DNA from: Corallium rubrum
Taxonomy: Eukaryota > Cnidaria > Anthozoa > Scleralcyonacea > Coralliidae
NCBI GenBank assembly: GCA_964035015.1
Contig: OZ036001.1
Location: 15,536,111 to 15,600,110 of the forward strand
DNA length: 64,000 nt
Direction: 5' to 3'
The notes under the pieces were generated by a model, which did not search any database, was not told the DNA's origin, and worked only from the letters and a program-made list of their open reading frames with translations. Shown here in pieces: positions 32,769 through 43,440 of the stretch (positions are counted from its first letter, which is position 1; each line of letters starts with the position of its first letter). A program made the translations under genes and the position numbers.

Positions 32769-34031
32769 ATGCGTCGAAAAGCGAGAGGAACGTCTTCAGC
32801 CAAGGCAAAGTCAAGTCCAGTCAAGTCCAAGGGCAGAGCAAGGACCAAGGAACGGCCTTCACCAAGGGATTGTGAACACTTAGAAAGTGGTGATGCTGTT
32901 GGTGAACACATTCCTGGTGATGATGTTGGTGAACACATCCCTGGTGATGATGGTGGTGAACACATTCCTGGTGATGCTGGTGGTGAACACATTCCTGGTG
33001 ATGCTGGTGGTGAACACATTCCTGGTGATGATAGTCCTCATCTTCAAGCCAGCTGTCAGCATATGCAGAAGAGGATCAGGATTTCTACTGATCTGACTGA
33101 AGAGGAGGAGAATTTTATGGTGGAGTGGCTAAAAGAGCATCCCATACTGTATAACAAGAAACTGAAGGACTTCAGGGATAAGAACAAGAAGAGTGCATTG
33201 TGGTTCGAGCAGTCTGAGAAAATGGGGAAAAGTGTTAAAATCATTCAGACCTGGTACGATTCCATCCGTACAAGATATAGTCGTATTCTAAAAGACAGGA
33301 AAGCCTCTGGCACTGGTCTGCCTGATTTGACTGAGCGACAGCACTGGATATATGACAATTTCATATTCCTGCAACCTTACATCGCTCCATGCCCACGCCG
33401 AAACATTGCCAGCATCAATGCAAAGGTCGTAGCCTCTGCAGCCTGTGCTCTACAACCTCCTACACAACATGTTGTACCCAGTGGTGAAGAAGGAGAATCA
33501 GAAGATGAAGCTCCATTCAGGACATCATCTGTTAGTGATCTTCCAACATCTATTCCTGTTGCTACGCCATCACCTACTGCTACTGCTCCAGTGCTGCTGG
33601 ATGTCCGTCCAAGAAGAGATGGTGCTAGGAAGGCGAAAGCACAGGAAGAACGCGCCCTCTCCAAGATTGCTGAGAGTAGAGACATGAACCGCCAGGTGCA
33701 GTCACAGATCCTGCAGCTGCTGCAAACGCAAGAATCAGCCACTGAAAGAACTACCTATGCTGACTGGTGCAAGCAAGTAATGGTGGACCTGCAACCTTCC
33801 CTGTGGCGCCAGTTTCAACAGGAGCAGACAAACCTCATTCTCAGATACAGCCGCCTCAACGATCAACCACAGCGGGCATATACGCCACTACCTCAACAGC
33901 CAACTCAGCAGTCTTCAATGCCACCACCTCAGCATTCATTTACACAGCCATCAACTTCACAACAGCAGTACCAGTGGCAACCACCTCCTCAACAATGGCC
34001 TTCACAAGTAACGCCAGCGCCAAGTGTCTAG
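32769..34031 (+). CDS. Harbinger MADF/Myb-like DNA-binding protein (disrupted)
   Basis: In PIF/Harbinger elements this partner binds the transposon ends and helps bring the transposase into the nucleus. The 420-residue reading has a basic N-terminus (1-33), five tandem copies of a nine-residue (D/A)xGEHIPGD repeat (about 41-87), a MADF domain at about 106-205 (TEEEENFMVEWLKEHPILYN ... TWYDSIRTRYSRILKDR ... WIYDNFIFLQPYI), and a Q/P-rich tail. The reading ends at TAG (34029-34031), but the same frame stays open beyond it for 44 codons to the hAT-like insertion at 34166. It resumes after the 5-bp target duplication and closes at TAA (36498-36500) after NISLSDSDLQTLGSAIMHHP. The stop and the insertion are therefore two separate lesions to the C-terminus. 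Confidence 0.85.
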   Translation: MRRKARGTSSAKAKSSPVKSKGRARTKERPSPRDCEHLESGDAVGEHIPGDDVGEHIPGDDGGEHIPGDAGGEHIPGDAGGEHIPGDDSPHLQASCQHMQKRIRISTDLTEEEENFMVEWLKEHPILYNKKLKDFRDKNKKSALWFEQSEKMGKSVKIIQTWYDSIRTRYSRILKDRKASGTGLPDLTERQHWIYDNFIFLQPYIAPCPRRNIASINAKVVASAACALQPPTQHVVPSGEEGESEDEAPFRTSSVSDLPTSIPVATPSPTATAPVLLDVRPRRDGARKAKAQEERALSKIAESRDMNRQVQSQILQLLQTQESATERTTYADWCKQVMVDLQPSLWRQFQQEQTNLILRYSRLNDQPQRAYTPLPQQPTQQSSMPPPQHSFTQPSTSQQQYQWQPPPQQWPSQVTPAPSV

Positions 34032-34165
34032 CATTCTCAATCAACAGATTGGGTCGCCAGACAGTTCCAGGGTGGAGAAGTTGCAACATATACCACATTG
34101 CTTCCTCAAACACAGTCTCCAGCCACAACTTCTACAACTGGTTCTCTTCAGGAATTCACCAGCAA

Positions 34166-36419
34166 CAGAGGCGGATCCAGAATATAATCTGACCGTTGCT
34201 ATTCAGGTGTGGTACATATATGTAGGGGGGTGCGGGGGCATGCCCCCCTGGAAAATTTTGAAAATTAGGACCTCTAAAAACGCATTTTCCGCGTTCTGAG
34301 GGAGATTTTAAGTCACTCTGGAAGGCTTCTTTTTTTCAATTTTAAAGGCAACATTTCAACTTTCCATAGGATTCAATGGGAAGTCTAATAGCACTTGATA
34401 ATGCCAACATGCATAGAAATGAAGAATAAGTGCGATGGTGTGCATTATTCGAAGCTTCTGCAAGAACAGCAACATTTGGGGCCCTTTTTGTAGAAACATC
34501 AAGTGCAACATCACAAAGGCACATGGCAAAGGCATTTGCTTGACTTGAAAATGCACCCTTATTGTGCTGAAGTTCAATCAATGGGTGCAATGAATAATAA
34601 CAAGGATTGGTGTAAAGCTCAATACTTGTAAGGCAACACAAATACTTAGCTATAATCTCACTGCCACAGAGGGCTAGAGAGCAAGCATTGTAAAAGCAAT
34701 TACTATCCTCTAAAGTTCTAGAATGAGTATTAGAATACCAAACTTAATACAACATGCAATACACTGTATTTGCCAGCCTGTAGAATTTAGAATTTTCCAA
34801 CATTATTATACATGTACTGGCAGTCATTATAATTCTATACCAATCTAGTAATCATTAGATAAGTAAAACCATGCAAGTTACTCCTTTTGTACAGTAAATG
34901 AAAATATCTAAACTTACTCAGGGTAAAATACTGCAGATGCCATGGTATAATATCTTGACATAGACAGCTAACCCAATACTTGAAACATTTAAAAACAATT
35001 TAATTGGATATGTAATTATAACCCAAAGCATTTGGTATCAAGAGTACAGAATGTTTCTCAAATTGAATCTGCAGTCTTGATATTAACCCATTGCTGCCTG
35101 AACTGGCCCCTTTAATTAACCCATTAGGCATTACTGCCTGAACTGGCCCCTTTAATATTTTACTCTGTCTAATGCCAGACAATTTTACTTGTCCAAGGTA
35201 GAACCTTCAGACAGCCTAAGCAGCAATGGGTTAATCAGCTAACTTAAATTACTATGCCGTTTGAGTCTTTGAGACAAGAGCTATACAGCAAGTCTGTTTT
35301 TATATTTTCATAATTATACAATAAAAACTTTGATATTAGTTATTAAAAATTTATTTGTGTTGCTGTATATGCGACTGGTACACTAAAGACATACAGACAT
35401 TACAGCATTTTATTATTCGTTGGAAATGTCAAAATCAACACACACTTGCACAAGACAAATAATAATAATACATTTAATTAATAATAATAATTAACCGAAG
35501 CCTGGCTTGTCTGATCAGATCAGACAGCGCTGGCAGTCGAGTATTTGAAAATATAAATAATATCCCAACTGAGGTAATTACCATTATTTATGTATACATT
35601 ATTCATGAGCTATTTAACATGCCTACCTTACTGGGTAGTAGTTTCGGCAGCGCGATTCCTGACTGCGCGGAAACTGTAGCTTCGCGAACTGACACAAAGA
35701 TACATGGCGCGGATCACAGCTACAGAGAACTGTCTTCCTTTCAGAAGCAATCATTTGCTCACAGTAATGCTTCAGAGCGGTTAGCTTCTCCTCCTTTGTC
35801 GCTGGTGAATCACCCCCATCAAACGCATCCAACAATCGTTGTAAAACGCTGTTCGAAGTCATTTCGAACTGAAAAGAACACTGACACTGAACGAGACGAG
35901 AATCAGTCTGTGAAAGTGATCACAATATGTGACAATATCGTGCGTTGCTACTTAGGATCATCTGAGACCCGAATAATGGAGAAACACGATTGGCTTATTT
36001 CTCTACCGTTGCTCACCGTTGCTCAGCATACTAAATCTGATCATTTGATTGGCCAGCATCCCTATGCTGTTGCTCAGAAAAGCTAAATTTAGCATCAACC
36101 GTTGCTCCCGCCATTTGCACAATCGATGCTAACTAGCCTAACAAAGCCAGAACCCAAAGGTGCGGGCTGCTACACAGGCTAATGATTTAGACAGGCTCGG
36201 GCGTTCTCGGGTTCCAAGGAGATCCAATTTCATAATTCACTGCATTTTCCCCGCAAATAATTGCGTATCGCCGCGGAAGTGAGTCAGGTTAGGAACTAAA
36301 AATTATAAATACTCGCCTGCCAATTCACTACTGTATTGAATCTAAGAAAATGAATAAATTAATTTGGAAATTCTGACCGTTGCTCAAGCAACGATAGCAC
36401 CCCTCTGGATCCGCCTCTG
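34166..36419. mobile_element. hAT-like insertion inside the MADF gene, 2254 bp
   Basis: The ends are CAGAGGCGGATCCAGA and TCTGGATCCGCCTCTG, with AGCAA duplicated at 34161-34165 and 36420-36424. The CAG(A/T)GGCGG terminus is hAT-like; 5-bp duplications are described for the hAT5 group. Next to the left end, GGGGGCATGCCCCCCTGGAA then AATTTTGAAA resembles 48980-49010 inside another hAT-like element. No transposase domain was recognised, so it is called non-autonomous. Internal repeats include the duplicated TTAACCCATT...CTGCCTGAACTGGCCCC near 35083-35150. Confidence 0.8.
35623..35862 (-). CDS. Possible first exon inside the hAT-like element
   Basis: A minus-strand reading from ATG at 35862 gives a protein-like N-terminus (MTSNSVLQRLLDAFDGGDSP ... 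KEEKLTALKHYCEQM). It runs into candidate 5' splice sites (GTAAGG and GTAGGC) around 35623-35632. It could be a transposase leader exon, a captured host exon, or chance. No downstream exon was identified and no domain is recognised. Confidence 0.25.
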   Translation of the reverse strand: MTSNSVLQRLLDAFDGGDSPATKEEKLTALKHYCEQMIASERKTVLCSCDPRHVSLCQFAKLQFPRSQESRCRNYYPVR

Positions 36420-36500
36420 AGCAACATATCACTGAGTGACAGCGACCTCCAGACCTTGGGATCAGCCATCATGCACCACCCTCCTGACGATGACAACTAA

Positions 36501-36913
36501 CCAGCATATGCAAACCAATTCCTCAAAAGAAATTGTTTCAAACCGAAATAAAAATACAAAAAAAACCCAAACAAAATACAAATAAAAATAAAAATAAAGT
36601 CAAGTCAAGTCAAGTCAAGTCAAGTCAAAACTCCAAGTCCAATAAATTCGAACCAAAATCCTAAGTTCAAGAACAGTCAATGAAAAAACAAATAGAAATA
36701 CAATAAAGTTATGTCCACTGAAAAGTTGATATGTACTAAAGAAAAAATGTCCTATTCAAACAAAACAAGAACTCCAAAAAACGAACATTTCCTTTGTTGG
36801 ACTTGTATTTTTGTTATGCAGGCTATTTCATTTTTTGTTGGGTTAGGTTTGAAAATTATCTTGTTAAGACATGGGTTTTTATTTGTTAGTTGTGTGTAAC
36901 ATATATACAAAAT
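36501..36913. other. Convergent 3' flanks of the Harbinger genes
   Basis: A-rich sequence between the MADF and transposase stops. It contains a CAAGT pentamer repeated six times (about 36600-36629). Confidence 0.6.
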
Positions 36914-38221
36914 TTATATCATTTTATTTTGCCATGGCACAGAACCAGCTGGTGAATTGAAGTAATGTTTCAGATATTCTTGTTGTTGCTTGCCTGCAGT
37001 GTTGGCACGTGTTGCCCCTTTGATCTTCTTTAATGCATGCATCAAACCAACATCCCTCCATGCACCTGGGATAATTTGATGGTTCTCATCTTCTGTATCC
37101 AGAACAGCATTCTGTAAGTTAGGATATCGCATTCGCATCAAATTATGTAGACAGACACATGCTTCAATAATGAGTCTAACATTCTCTGGTGCTTGCAGCA
37201 TGATTCTTAACAAAATCTGCCAACGTTGTGCCAGAATTCCAAATGCATTTTCCACAATTCGACGCCCTCTTGAAATTCGGTAATTGAAGATTCGCTGCTG
37301 TTTACTCATAAATCTTGTCGAATAAGGCTTCATAAGATATGTACGTAGGGCAAAGATATCATCTCCCAGTATAAAATAAGGTGTGAGCTTGTCATCATTG
37401 GGAAGCTTGTCTGGTGGTGGGAAGCCAATGGTACCATTTAAGATGCACTCTTTTAGTTCTGAATCATTGAAGATTTGCGAATCTGACATATGCCCAAAAC
37501 CACCAGTGTCAATCCATATAAACTTGTAGTCCGCATCAACCAGGCCCATCAGAACAACAGAAAAGAAGCCTTTGTAGTTGTAGTAGAGGCTGCCACTGTC
37601 ATCAGGTTTTCTGATTGCAATATGCTTCCCATCTAAGGCACCAACTGCATGAGGGACGTTCCATCTTCTTTCAAAATGTTCAGCTATGGCCTTCAATTCT
37701 TCAGTGGTATTGGGACATGAGATGACTTCATCTTTGTATTCTTCTACTATGGCCTCGCAGACCTCTCTTACTATCACAGATATCGTATTCTGTGGCACTC
37801 TGAAATTATACTTCATACTGGAGTAATTGTCACCGGTGGCCAAGTGTCGCAAAGTGATTGCTATCTTCATTTCCGGTTCTATGGCTTTTCTAAAATTTGT
37901 GTCTCTTTTAGTGCACTTTGGTCCAATTCTTGTGATCAGTTCATCAAACATCTCAGGTGGTATCCGAAGAAAATTGGTGAAGGATGCTGGGTCTTCATGT
38001 CTTAGTTCGGGCATCAGGCAGTTGAACTGGCCAAATTGGCGTCTTCTACCTACATCTAGCCAAGGGCGCACCCAACATCTCCTTGGTCTTGGCTTCCTCC
38101 TTTGCCTTCTCTTTTCGATTATTTCTATCATCTTTTCATCAGCCTCATCTTCTCTACACTGCAAATTTAAGAGCTGTTGGAAGAGAATCAAACTTCTTTT
38201 GTTGATGTTGAAGTGAGACAT
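36914..38221 (-). CDS. PIF/Harbinger transposase (HARBI1-like DDE nuclease)
   Basis: The 435-residue intact reading starts at ATG 38221. It catalyses cut-and-paste of the element in the nucleus together with the MADF partner. Features in order: a basic region (about 36-62, RRQRRKPRPRR); a helical N-terminal domain with FLRIPPEMFDELI (84-96) and LRHLATGDNYSSM (124-136); then the DDE fold. The D197 motif is VGALDGKHIAI; the second acidic block is VDADYKFIWIDTGGFGHMSD (228-247), with D247 the likely second catalytic residue; and E324 lies in RRIVENAFGIL. The length matches the family (about 350-450). No stop or frameshift is visible, so the protein could still be functional. It converges with the MADF gene inside TTA-flanked inverted ends. 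Confidence 0.93.
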   Translation of the reverse strand: MSHFNINKRSLILFQQLLNLQCREDEADEKMIEIIEKRRQRRKPRPRRCWVRPWLDVGRRRQFGQFNCLMPELRHEDPASFTNFLRIPPEMFDELITRIGPKCTKRDTNFRKAIEPEMKIAITLRHLATGDNYSSMKYNFRVPQNTISVIVREVCEAIVEEYKDEVISCPNTTEELKAIAEHFERRWNVPHAVGALDGKHIAIRKPDDSGSLYYNYKGFFSVVLMGLVDADYKFIWIDTGGFGHMSDSQIFNDSELKECILNGTIGFPPPDKLPNDDKLTPYFILGDDIFALRTYLMKPYSTRFMSKQQRIFNYRISRGRRIVENAFGILAQRWQILLRIMLQAPENVRLIIEACVCLHNLMRMRYPNLQNAVLDTEDENHQIIPGAWRDVGLMHALKKIKGATRANTAGKQQQEYLKHYFNSPAGSVPWQNKMI

Positions 38222-38878
38222 GGTGAATGGTCAGTGACGAGTTGTGGTGAGTTGATGTATAATGCTTGGTGTCCACTCTGATGCTGATGAACATGGCATG
38301 AAACTTGGCTTTTTCTACCATTTGTATGTGAATTGTGTGAAGTCATGTCTAGGACGTAGTGGACGTAGTGAACACGTAGTGAAAACGTATAAAAATCTTC
38401 TTGAACGTGGCCAATACTCCATAAACGGGGTCACATCGGGCTGTGAGCGGGTTAACTCTTGGGGCAAACTTGCCACAATCCTACTGGGAGAGTAGTGAAC
38501 ACGGGAGGGTCGCACCCCAAACGTTTCCAGATCGGGGAAAGAGAGGAATTAAAATCTCTCCACGTTCACATGCGTGATTGCCCGATCTATCAGATTCTAC
38601 CACGATTGTACCCTGACCTTCCCCCGACCTATCCGATTTTCGTACGTTTCCACAACGTTTTTTCCCCGTTTTTTTAAAATCGGAAGACTTTCCCGACTGT
38701 TAAGCTCAACCCTTAACGGTCGGGAATCACCCCAACGATTCACTCGATCTTCCAGATCAAACTAAGACCAATGCCGTCCTAAATACGACCCCACCAAGTT
38801 ATACCCAACTTCACCACGCTTTGAACCCCGATTCCACACATTTTTCGATCGGGAAGAGCGTGGCGAGGTCGGCTGCTC
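38222..38878. other. Right subterminal region of the Harbinger element
   Basis: Non-coding, rich in CCCCGA and ACGATT motifs, matching the left subterminal region in style. It presumably contains binding sites for the MADF partner and the transposase promoter. Confidence 0.5.
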
Positions 38879-38895
38879 AGTGTGATAGGGGCTTT

Positions 38896-39033
38896 AAGCC
38901 TGGTTTTCAAATGTCGCCGATCGTCGGCGACATATGCGTTCTTTATTACTTAACATGCTGCTGCATTTCCCGTTTTAACATGCATCTAAATCACAAATCG
39001 CCGACGATCGACGACATATGAAAACCAGGCTTT
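38896..39033. mobile_element. Palindromic MITE next to the Harbinger end
   Basis: AAGCCTGGTTTTCAAATGTC then GCCGATCGTCGGCGACATAT at the left; ATATGAAAACCAGGCTTT at the right. Its first bases overlap the Harbinger TTA duplication, so Harbinger landed at its edge. Confidence 0.75.
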
Positions 39034-39294
39034 ATGCAGTACATCTAGTAAAAATTAATGGTAATTTGTTTGTGTGTATTGGCTCTCAGTCAACATTACT
39101 TTAAAATCTCATGGGACCTCTGCTGCGATGTTCTGGTAGAATTTAAAATTAAACGAGGCTTAAGTTGAAGTTTGATTGGGATTCTACCAGGACATCTTAG
39201 CAGCAGAGGTTACATGCCCTTCCCTTTTATTTTCCCACCCTTCTGGGTCTGTTATACCATTGTGGATTATTGCACTCTCCACTGTTGTGAATTG

Positions 39295-40002
39295 GACCCC
39301 GTTTACACGATGCCGGTACAATTTGAAAACGGAACAAACCGGTGTGTAAATGTTGGAGATTATATAAGATTAATTTAGTTCTATGTTTAAACTGTTATTA
39401 GTGCATGCCCTAAGTGGATTTGGTAAGGTTGAGAGTGAAGCTGTCAGCGAGTAAGGTGGAGAAGGTAACAAGAAACGTTAAATATTGGATTAATTAAGGA
39501 TTGGAATGTGTGATAACGAAGTCAAGTTGACCAGACTGTGAGAGAACAAGGGTGTGTTTTTCTGTGTGAGCGAAACGAGTCTGATTGTGAAATAAAACTA
39601 TAAACAACCAAAAAACTGTGATTTGTCGTGGATACTTGTGGAGGCAAATTCACGACATAAATACAGGCCAAAAAATCCTGCGTTTACATGGTGCCGATAT
39701 AATATAATGATGGATTAGCATGTGACTATTCTCATCCAATGAGAATTGAGAAGACTTTGTGAATATTGCTGACCTGAATACTGTGGTTGTATATATCGTG
39801 ATTACCATCATCAAACTGTTACGGCACGGGTGTTGACACGATACCGGTTAGTGTTCCGTTTTCATTTCATTCCATCAAGGAACCCGTCTTCATTTTGTGC
39901 CGTTTTCATGTCATTTTTGTGCCGGTATCGTGTAAACGCAAGGCCTAAACGGCATGATTTTGCTCCGTTTTCAAATTGTACCGGCATCGTGTAAACGGGG
40001 TC
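39295..40002. mobile_element. Middle nested element, 708 bp
   Basis: The left end is GACCCCGTTTACACGATGCC then GGTACAATTTGAAAACGGA; the right end is the near-exact inverse. Confidence 0.8.
39665..39957. mobile_element. Innermost nested element, about 293 bp
   Basis: AGGCC...GCGTTTACATGGTGCCGATA at the left and GTGCCGGTATCGTGTAAACG then CAAGGCCT at the right. The ends are related to those of the element around it. Confidence 0.65.
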
Positions 40003-40145
40003 TTGATGTTGACTGATCGTTTATTTTAAAAATTGACCAGCATTACACATGCGCCGGCCATCTCATGTAACCTTTGCTGCTAAGATCTCCCGGTAGAATC
40101 CCAATCAAACTTCAACTTCCAGTTAAGTCTCGTTTAATTTTTAAT

Positions 40146-42386
40146 TATCGTTTACAAATGATATGATTGTTGTGACTACCGCTGACCTGTTAGCGGGAGC
40201 CACTATGTCGGCGTGATCTTGCTTGTCTGCAACCCTGTTGTCTTGGATCGCACTTACGTCATACTCGACATCCATCGCCAGATTGTCGCCAGATATTCGA
40301 CACGATCGCCAGGTATTCGAGAAGTACTCGAGTTGTTGTTTTCCGTGGGGAATATACTAATAATTACAAAAGTGAATCTCATCTTTGCATTTTGGTTGCT
40401 CTCTCGACGACCTTGCAAATCTTTTCTTTTTCGAACAGTATTTATCATTGATCAGTTATAAGGTAAGAAGTAGTTTCGAAACTGTGACGTTGTTTATCTT
40501 GGATAGAAATGATTTACAGTGATAAAATCGCTTTATGAGTTAAGTTTAATTTTGGTTGATTTGTGTGTTGTGCTCACTGGTCAGTGAACCATGTCTCATA
40601 TTTATACTGAAGGAGTGAGAAGTGTGTTGAAAAACCAAGGTAAAGCCGAATTTTTTAACCAATTTCGTGCTGCATGTAAGTGTTTTGATACATATTAGAT
40701 CAAAACAACTTTCGAGTGCTTCTATATCAATCATCAGGAAATGAATCAGTTCTCAAATGAATCAGTAAGAGAAATTTGAATTTATGAAAGTGTTTGATCA
40801 CATATCAATCTTTTGTCTCGCTTGTGATTTTCTTATGTGTTTCGTTTATGAATTATTAATGACTTGAGAGGTATATATCACCGTGCTCTGTATTTACACT
40901 ATATATAAGAAAAGAAAGTTATATGCCGACAAAATATGCTGGCTGTTACATATAGACATTTCAAAACCTTGACTCGGTACTTTGTTTGTTTGTTTTAGGT
41001 GTTATTTTGTATAATGAAACCGAAGTTTGTGCACGCCAGAGCTGGTCCAGCAGTCTGACCACAGAATAGTAGATACACCAGAAGTCTGACTCTTGTGAAA
41101 ACGTGTTCTTTTTTAAATAGGAATATTTGTGCCATCCTGCGGCCATCCTGGTAAGTTCGACTGCCACTTCTGAGTTTTGACAGTCAAAGCTGCTGGTGGA
41201 ACTTGCCAGGATGGTGAGTGTTGGTGATGCGATAATGTTGATTACATACCAGAAAGATGAAAAATACTAGTGGAGCTTACAAGGATAGTGTAAAAGTAAC
41301 TACTGAATATTGTTGAAAGCCTGTCTTATATAAAATACTACCATAATCACAAAATAGTAGTGGTTGGCACATTTGGTAAAGGTTGTTTTGGAACACAATG
41401 TTGATGATCAATGTTGATATCACCGGATAAGCTATCCAGCCCCAGCTGTTTTATTTACATGTGCAAAAAGCTGAATTTTACAAGTTCATTTCAATTGAAA
41501 CTTGGGGGCATGTTTATATGATGCTATGTTTTGGAAACAGACAGTAACGATGTTTGTATATAGTATGTACGATGTTCAAATTTGTAATAGGTGTATAAGA
41601 TGATTTAAAATAACTATCGATTTCTTTGTGTGTCTGTGCTTTTCATCTATTTTCATGTGTTGCTTCTTAAGTCTCATTATCTCTCTCTATGCTTAACAGC
41701 GGTAGTCACATGGACGCATTGCGTACCTATTTTTAAAGAGCGCCACCGCAATTTGCCGTTTCGTAAACGGTCGTTGCCACCAGTGACGGTCGATGCCACC
41801 ATTTCACTGACCCTAAGTGCGTCACATCATGTCTTTCTGAAACTCGATATCATTGCACCACGCTTTGGAAAATTTCAGTGTTGTGGGCCGTGAATCCCGG
41901 GTCTTGTTTTATCACACTTGTTGTCACTGAGTCCAAAATGGCGGACGTTAATGGTCTCAGTGTCACGGAATATCAGTGACCAATTTAGTGTCTGTGATTG
42001 TCCAATTTAGGGTGCAATGACTGTATGGTGAGTCAGTTCTTTCATCTCGTACTGCATGTTCTGTATAGCCTTTGTTTCATATTTGTATATACACTTAATT
42101 AGTTTTTATCTGTCTTTAACCTGAAAATAATTCTGTTTTTCTAAAGGGTTTGTTCACTTGTGAACGGAATTGTCACTCTTCTTTGCTACGTTTTTGCCTA
42201 ACTAAATGTATGGTTGAGTAATTATGGTTTAATTAAATTCGGTATGCGTTGCGTTGATTCATTATATTCCGGGTAATTGTTTTTAGATTCATTAAAATGT
42301 TTTATACAATGCGCGTACGCAAAATGTCAGATATAGCTTCTTAGAGAATGCACGGCAGTTACACAGGCTGCCAACAAATAGTCTCC
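40146..42386. other. Mostly unassigned non-coding DNA
   Basis: A segment at about 41057-41220 (CCACAGAATAGTAGATACAC, CCAGAAGTCTGACTC, AACTTGCCAGGATGG) is related to the inverted repeat at 50246-50570. At 41975-42040, TATCAGTGACCAATTTAGTG and TAGGGTGCAATGACTGTATG recur in altered order upstream of the MFS gene. Open readings here have no recognisable domain. Confidence 0.5.
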
Positions 42387-43412
42387 GAGCCCGGGCGTAG
42401 GGCCGAAGGCCCGGAGTCCGGTGAGGGTGCTAATTTCGACACGCGTGGAGTCATTTTACACGCGTGGACAAGCGTGATATGTGAACAGATTTCGGTGATC
42501 TGAATATTTATTTATTTATATATTTCTATGCATGGTACGTTCACTTGCGCGGTAAGGATTGTGGGGCACTGGGAACAATAAAATCGATTCCTGAGGAAAA
42601 AAACTTCAACAACATAACATGGATACGTATATCCCGTTCAAAAGGACAGAAACAAATCAACATTTACGTATAAAGCAGAACAACATCCTTAATAGTAGAA
42701 GAAACCCCGTTACACCGAAACTCGAAAGGAGGAAAAAGCACTAGCGAAATAACCAACGAAGAAAAAGGCCGAAATGGTTAAGCTTTATACGGTATTAAAT
42801 CACGAACATTTAGTAGTAATGCTGTTCGAGTTTCTCTGTTTTTAATATACCCTGTCACTGTTACAGTAATTTTGTTTTCGATTTCGTGTGTCGTTAAAGT
42901 ATTTTAAACGTATCCATTATGTTTTCGCTTGCCCGTCGGTTGGCTGGCGTCTTATATATTTCTCCTTGTAAATATTTTTCTTATATATGGTAAAACCAAT
43001 TCTACAGTATGGTAAAATTTACCGTAGCTTGTTTGTAATTTGGCATAAAAATCCGTGAAGGAGCAATTTTTCGTCTGATAAACATATAAATGCTACATTA
43101 TAAATGCTGAAATATTACAGATGCAAAGACTGCATGAAAACAGTTTTTTCCAGGTGAAAATTTGAAAATTTTCTTGTTATTTATTACCTTAAAATTAGAG
43201 TTAAACAACTTTTTTTATTTCAAACCTTATACTTGAATTAAAGGTTTAAAACTATATTTTGAATTGTTCCAACGGCTATTTCCAGGCTCCCAATGAAAAA
43301 TAGCGCGAAGGTGTTTTCCTATAAATCAGAGGGTTATGCAAAAGAAATTCACAAAAATTCGTGTAAAAGAAGGCGAGGGGTTGTTGTGTTAACATATTTC
43401 TAGTATAATCGT
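42387..43412 (-). mobile_element. LINE-tail element, copy d (minus)
   Basis: Its 3' end (at 42387) has the GC-rich palindromic block GCCCGGGCGTAGGGCCGAAG then GCCCGGAG, followed inward by GAGGGTGCTAAT and ACACGCGTGGAG. Its 5' end (43412) is TACTAGAAATA...AACAACCCCTCGCC. It resembles the tail following the LINE ORF at 60.7-62.5 kb in the opposite orientation. Confidence 0.7.
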
Positions 43413-43440
43413 TAATTAAAATTTGTTTTTCTATGTGCAG

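Larger units (their letters stand above)
32313..38894. mobile_element. PIF/Harbinger DNA transposon, 6.6 kb
   Basis: The termini are AGCCCCTATCACACTG (32313-32328) and CAGTGTGATAGGGGCT (38879-38894), flanked by TTA at 32310-32312 and 38895-38897. A 3-bp TTA/TAA duplication is the hallmark of the superfamily. The element encodes its two expected proteins in convergent orientation: a MADF DNA-binding protein (+) and a DDE nuclease (-). Subterminal regions of about 450 and 650 bp are rich in CCCCGATT-type motifs. Removing the 2.25-kb nested insertion gives about 4.3 kb, an ordinary size for an autonomous copy. The transposase is intact; the partner gene is not. Confidence 0.9.
39107..40145. repeat. 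Outer layer of a triple-nested inverted repeat
   Basis: GTTGAAGTTTGATTGGGATT then CTACCAGGACATCTTAGCAG at 39164-39205 is inverse to 40067-40115. A further adjacent inverted copy of the same end (39107-39140) and a fragment at 27263 belong to the same family. Confidence 0.7.

Noticed and set aside
40213-40461. Membrane-protein-like short reading
   Set aside because: No start context, domain or splice support, and a reading on the opposite strand is equally open.
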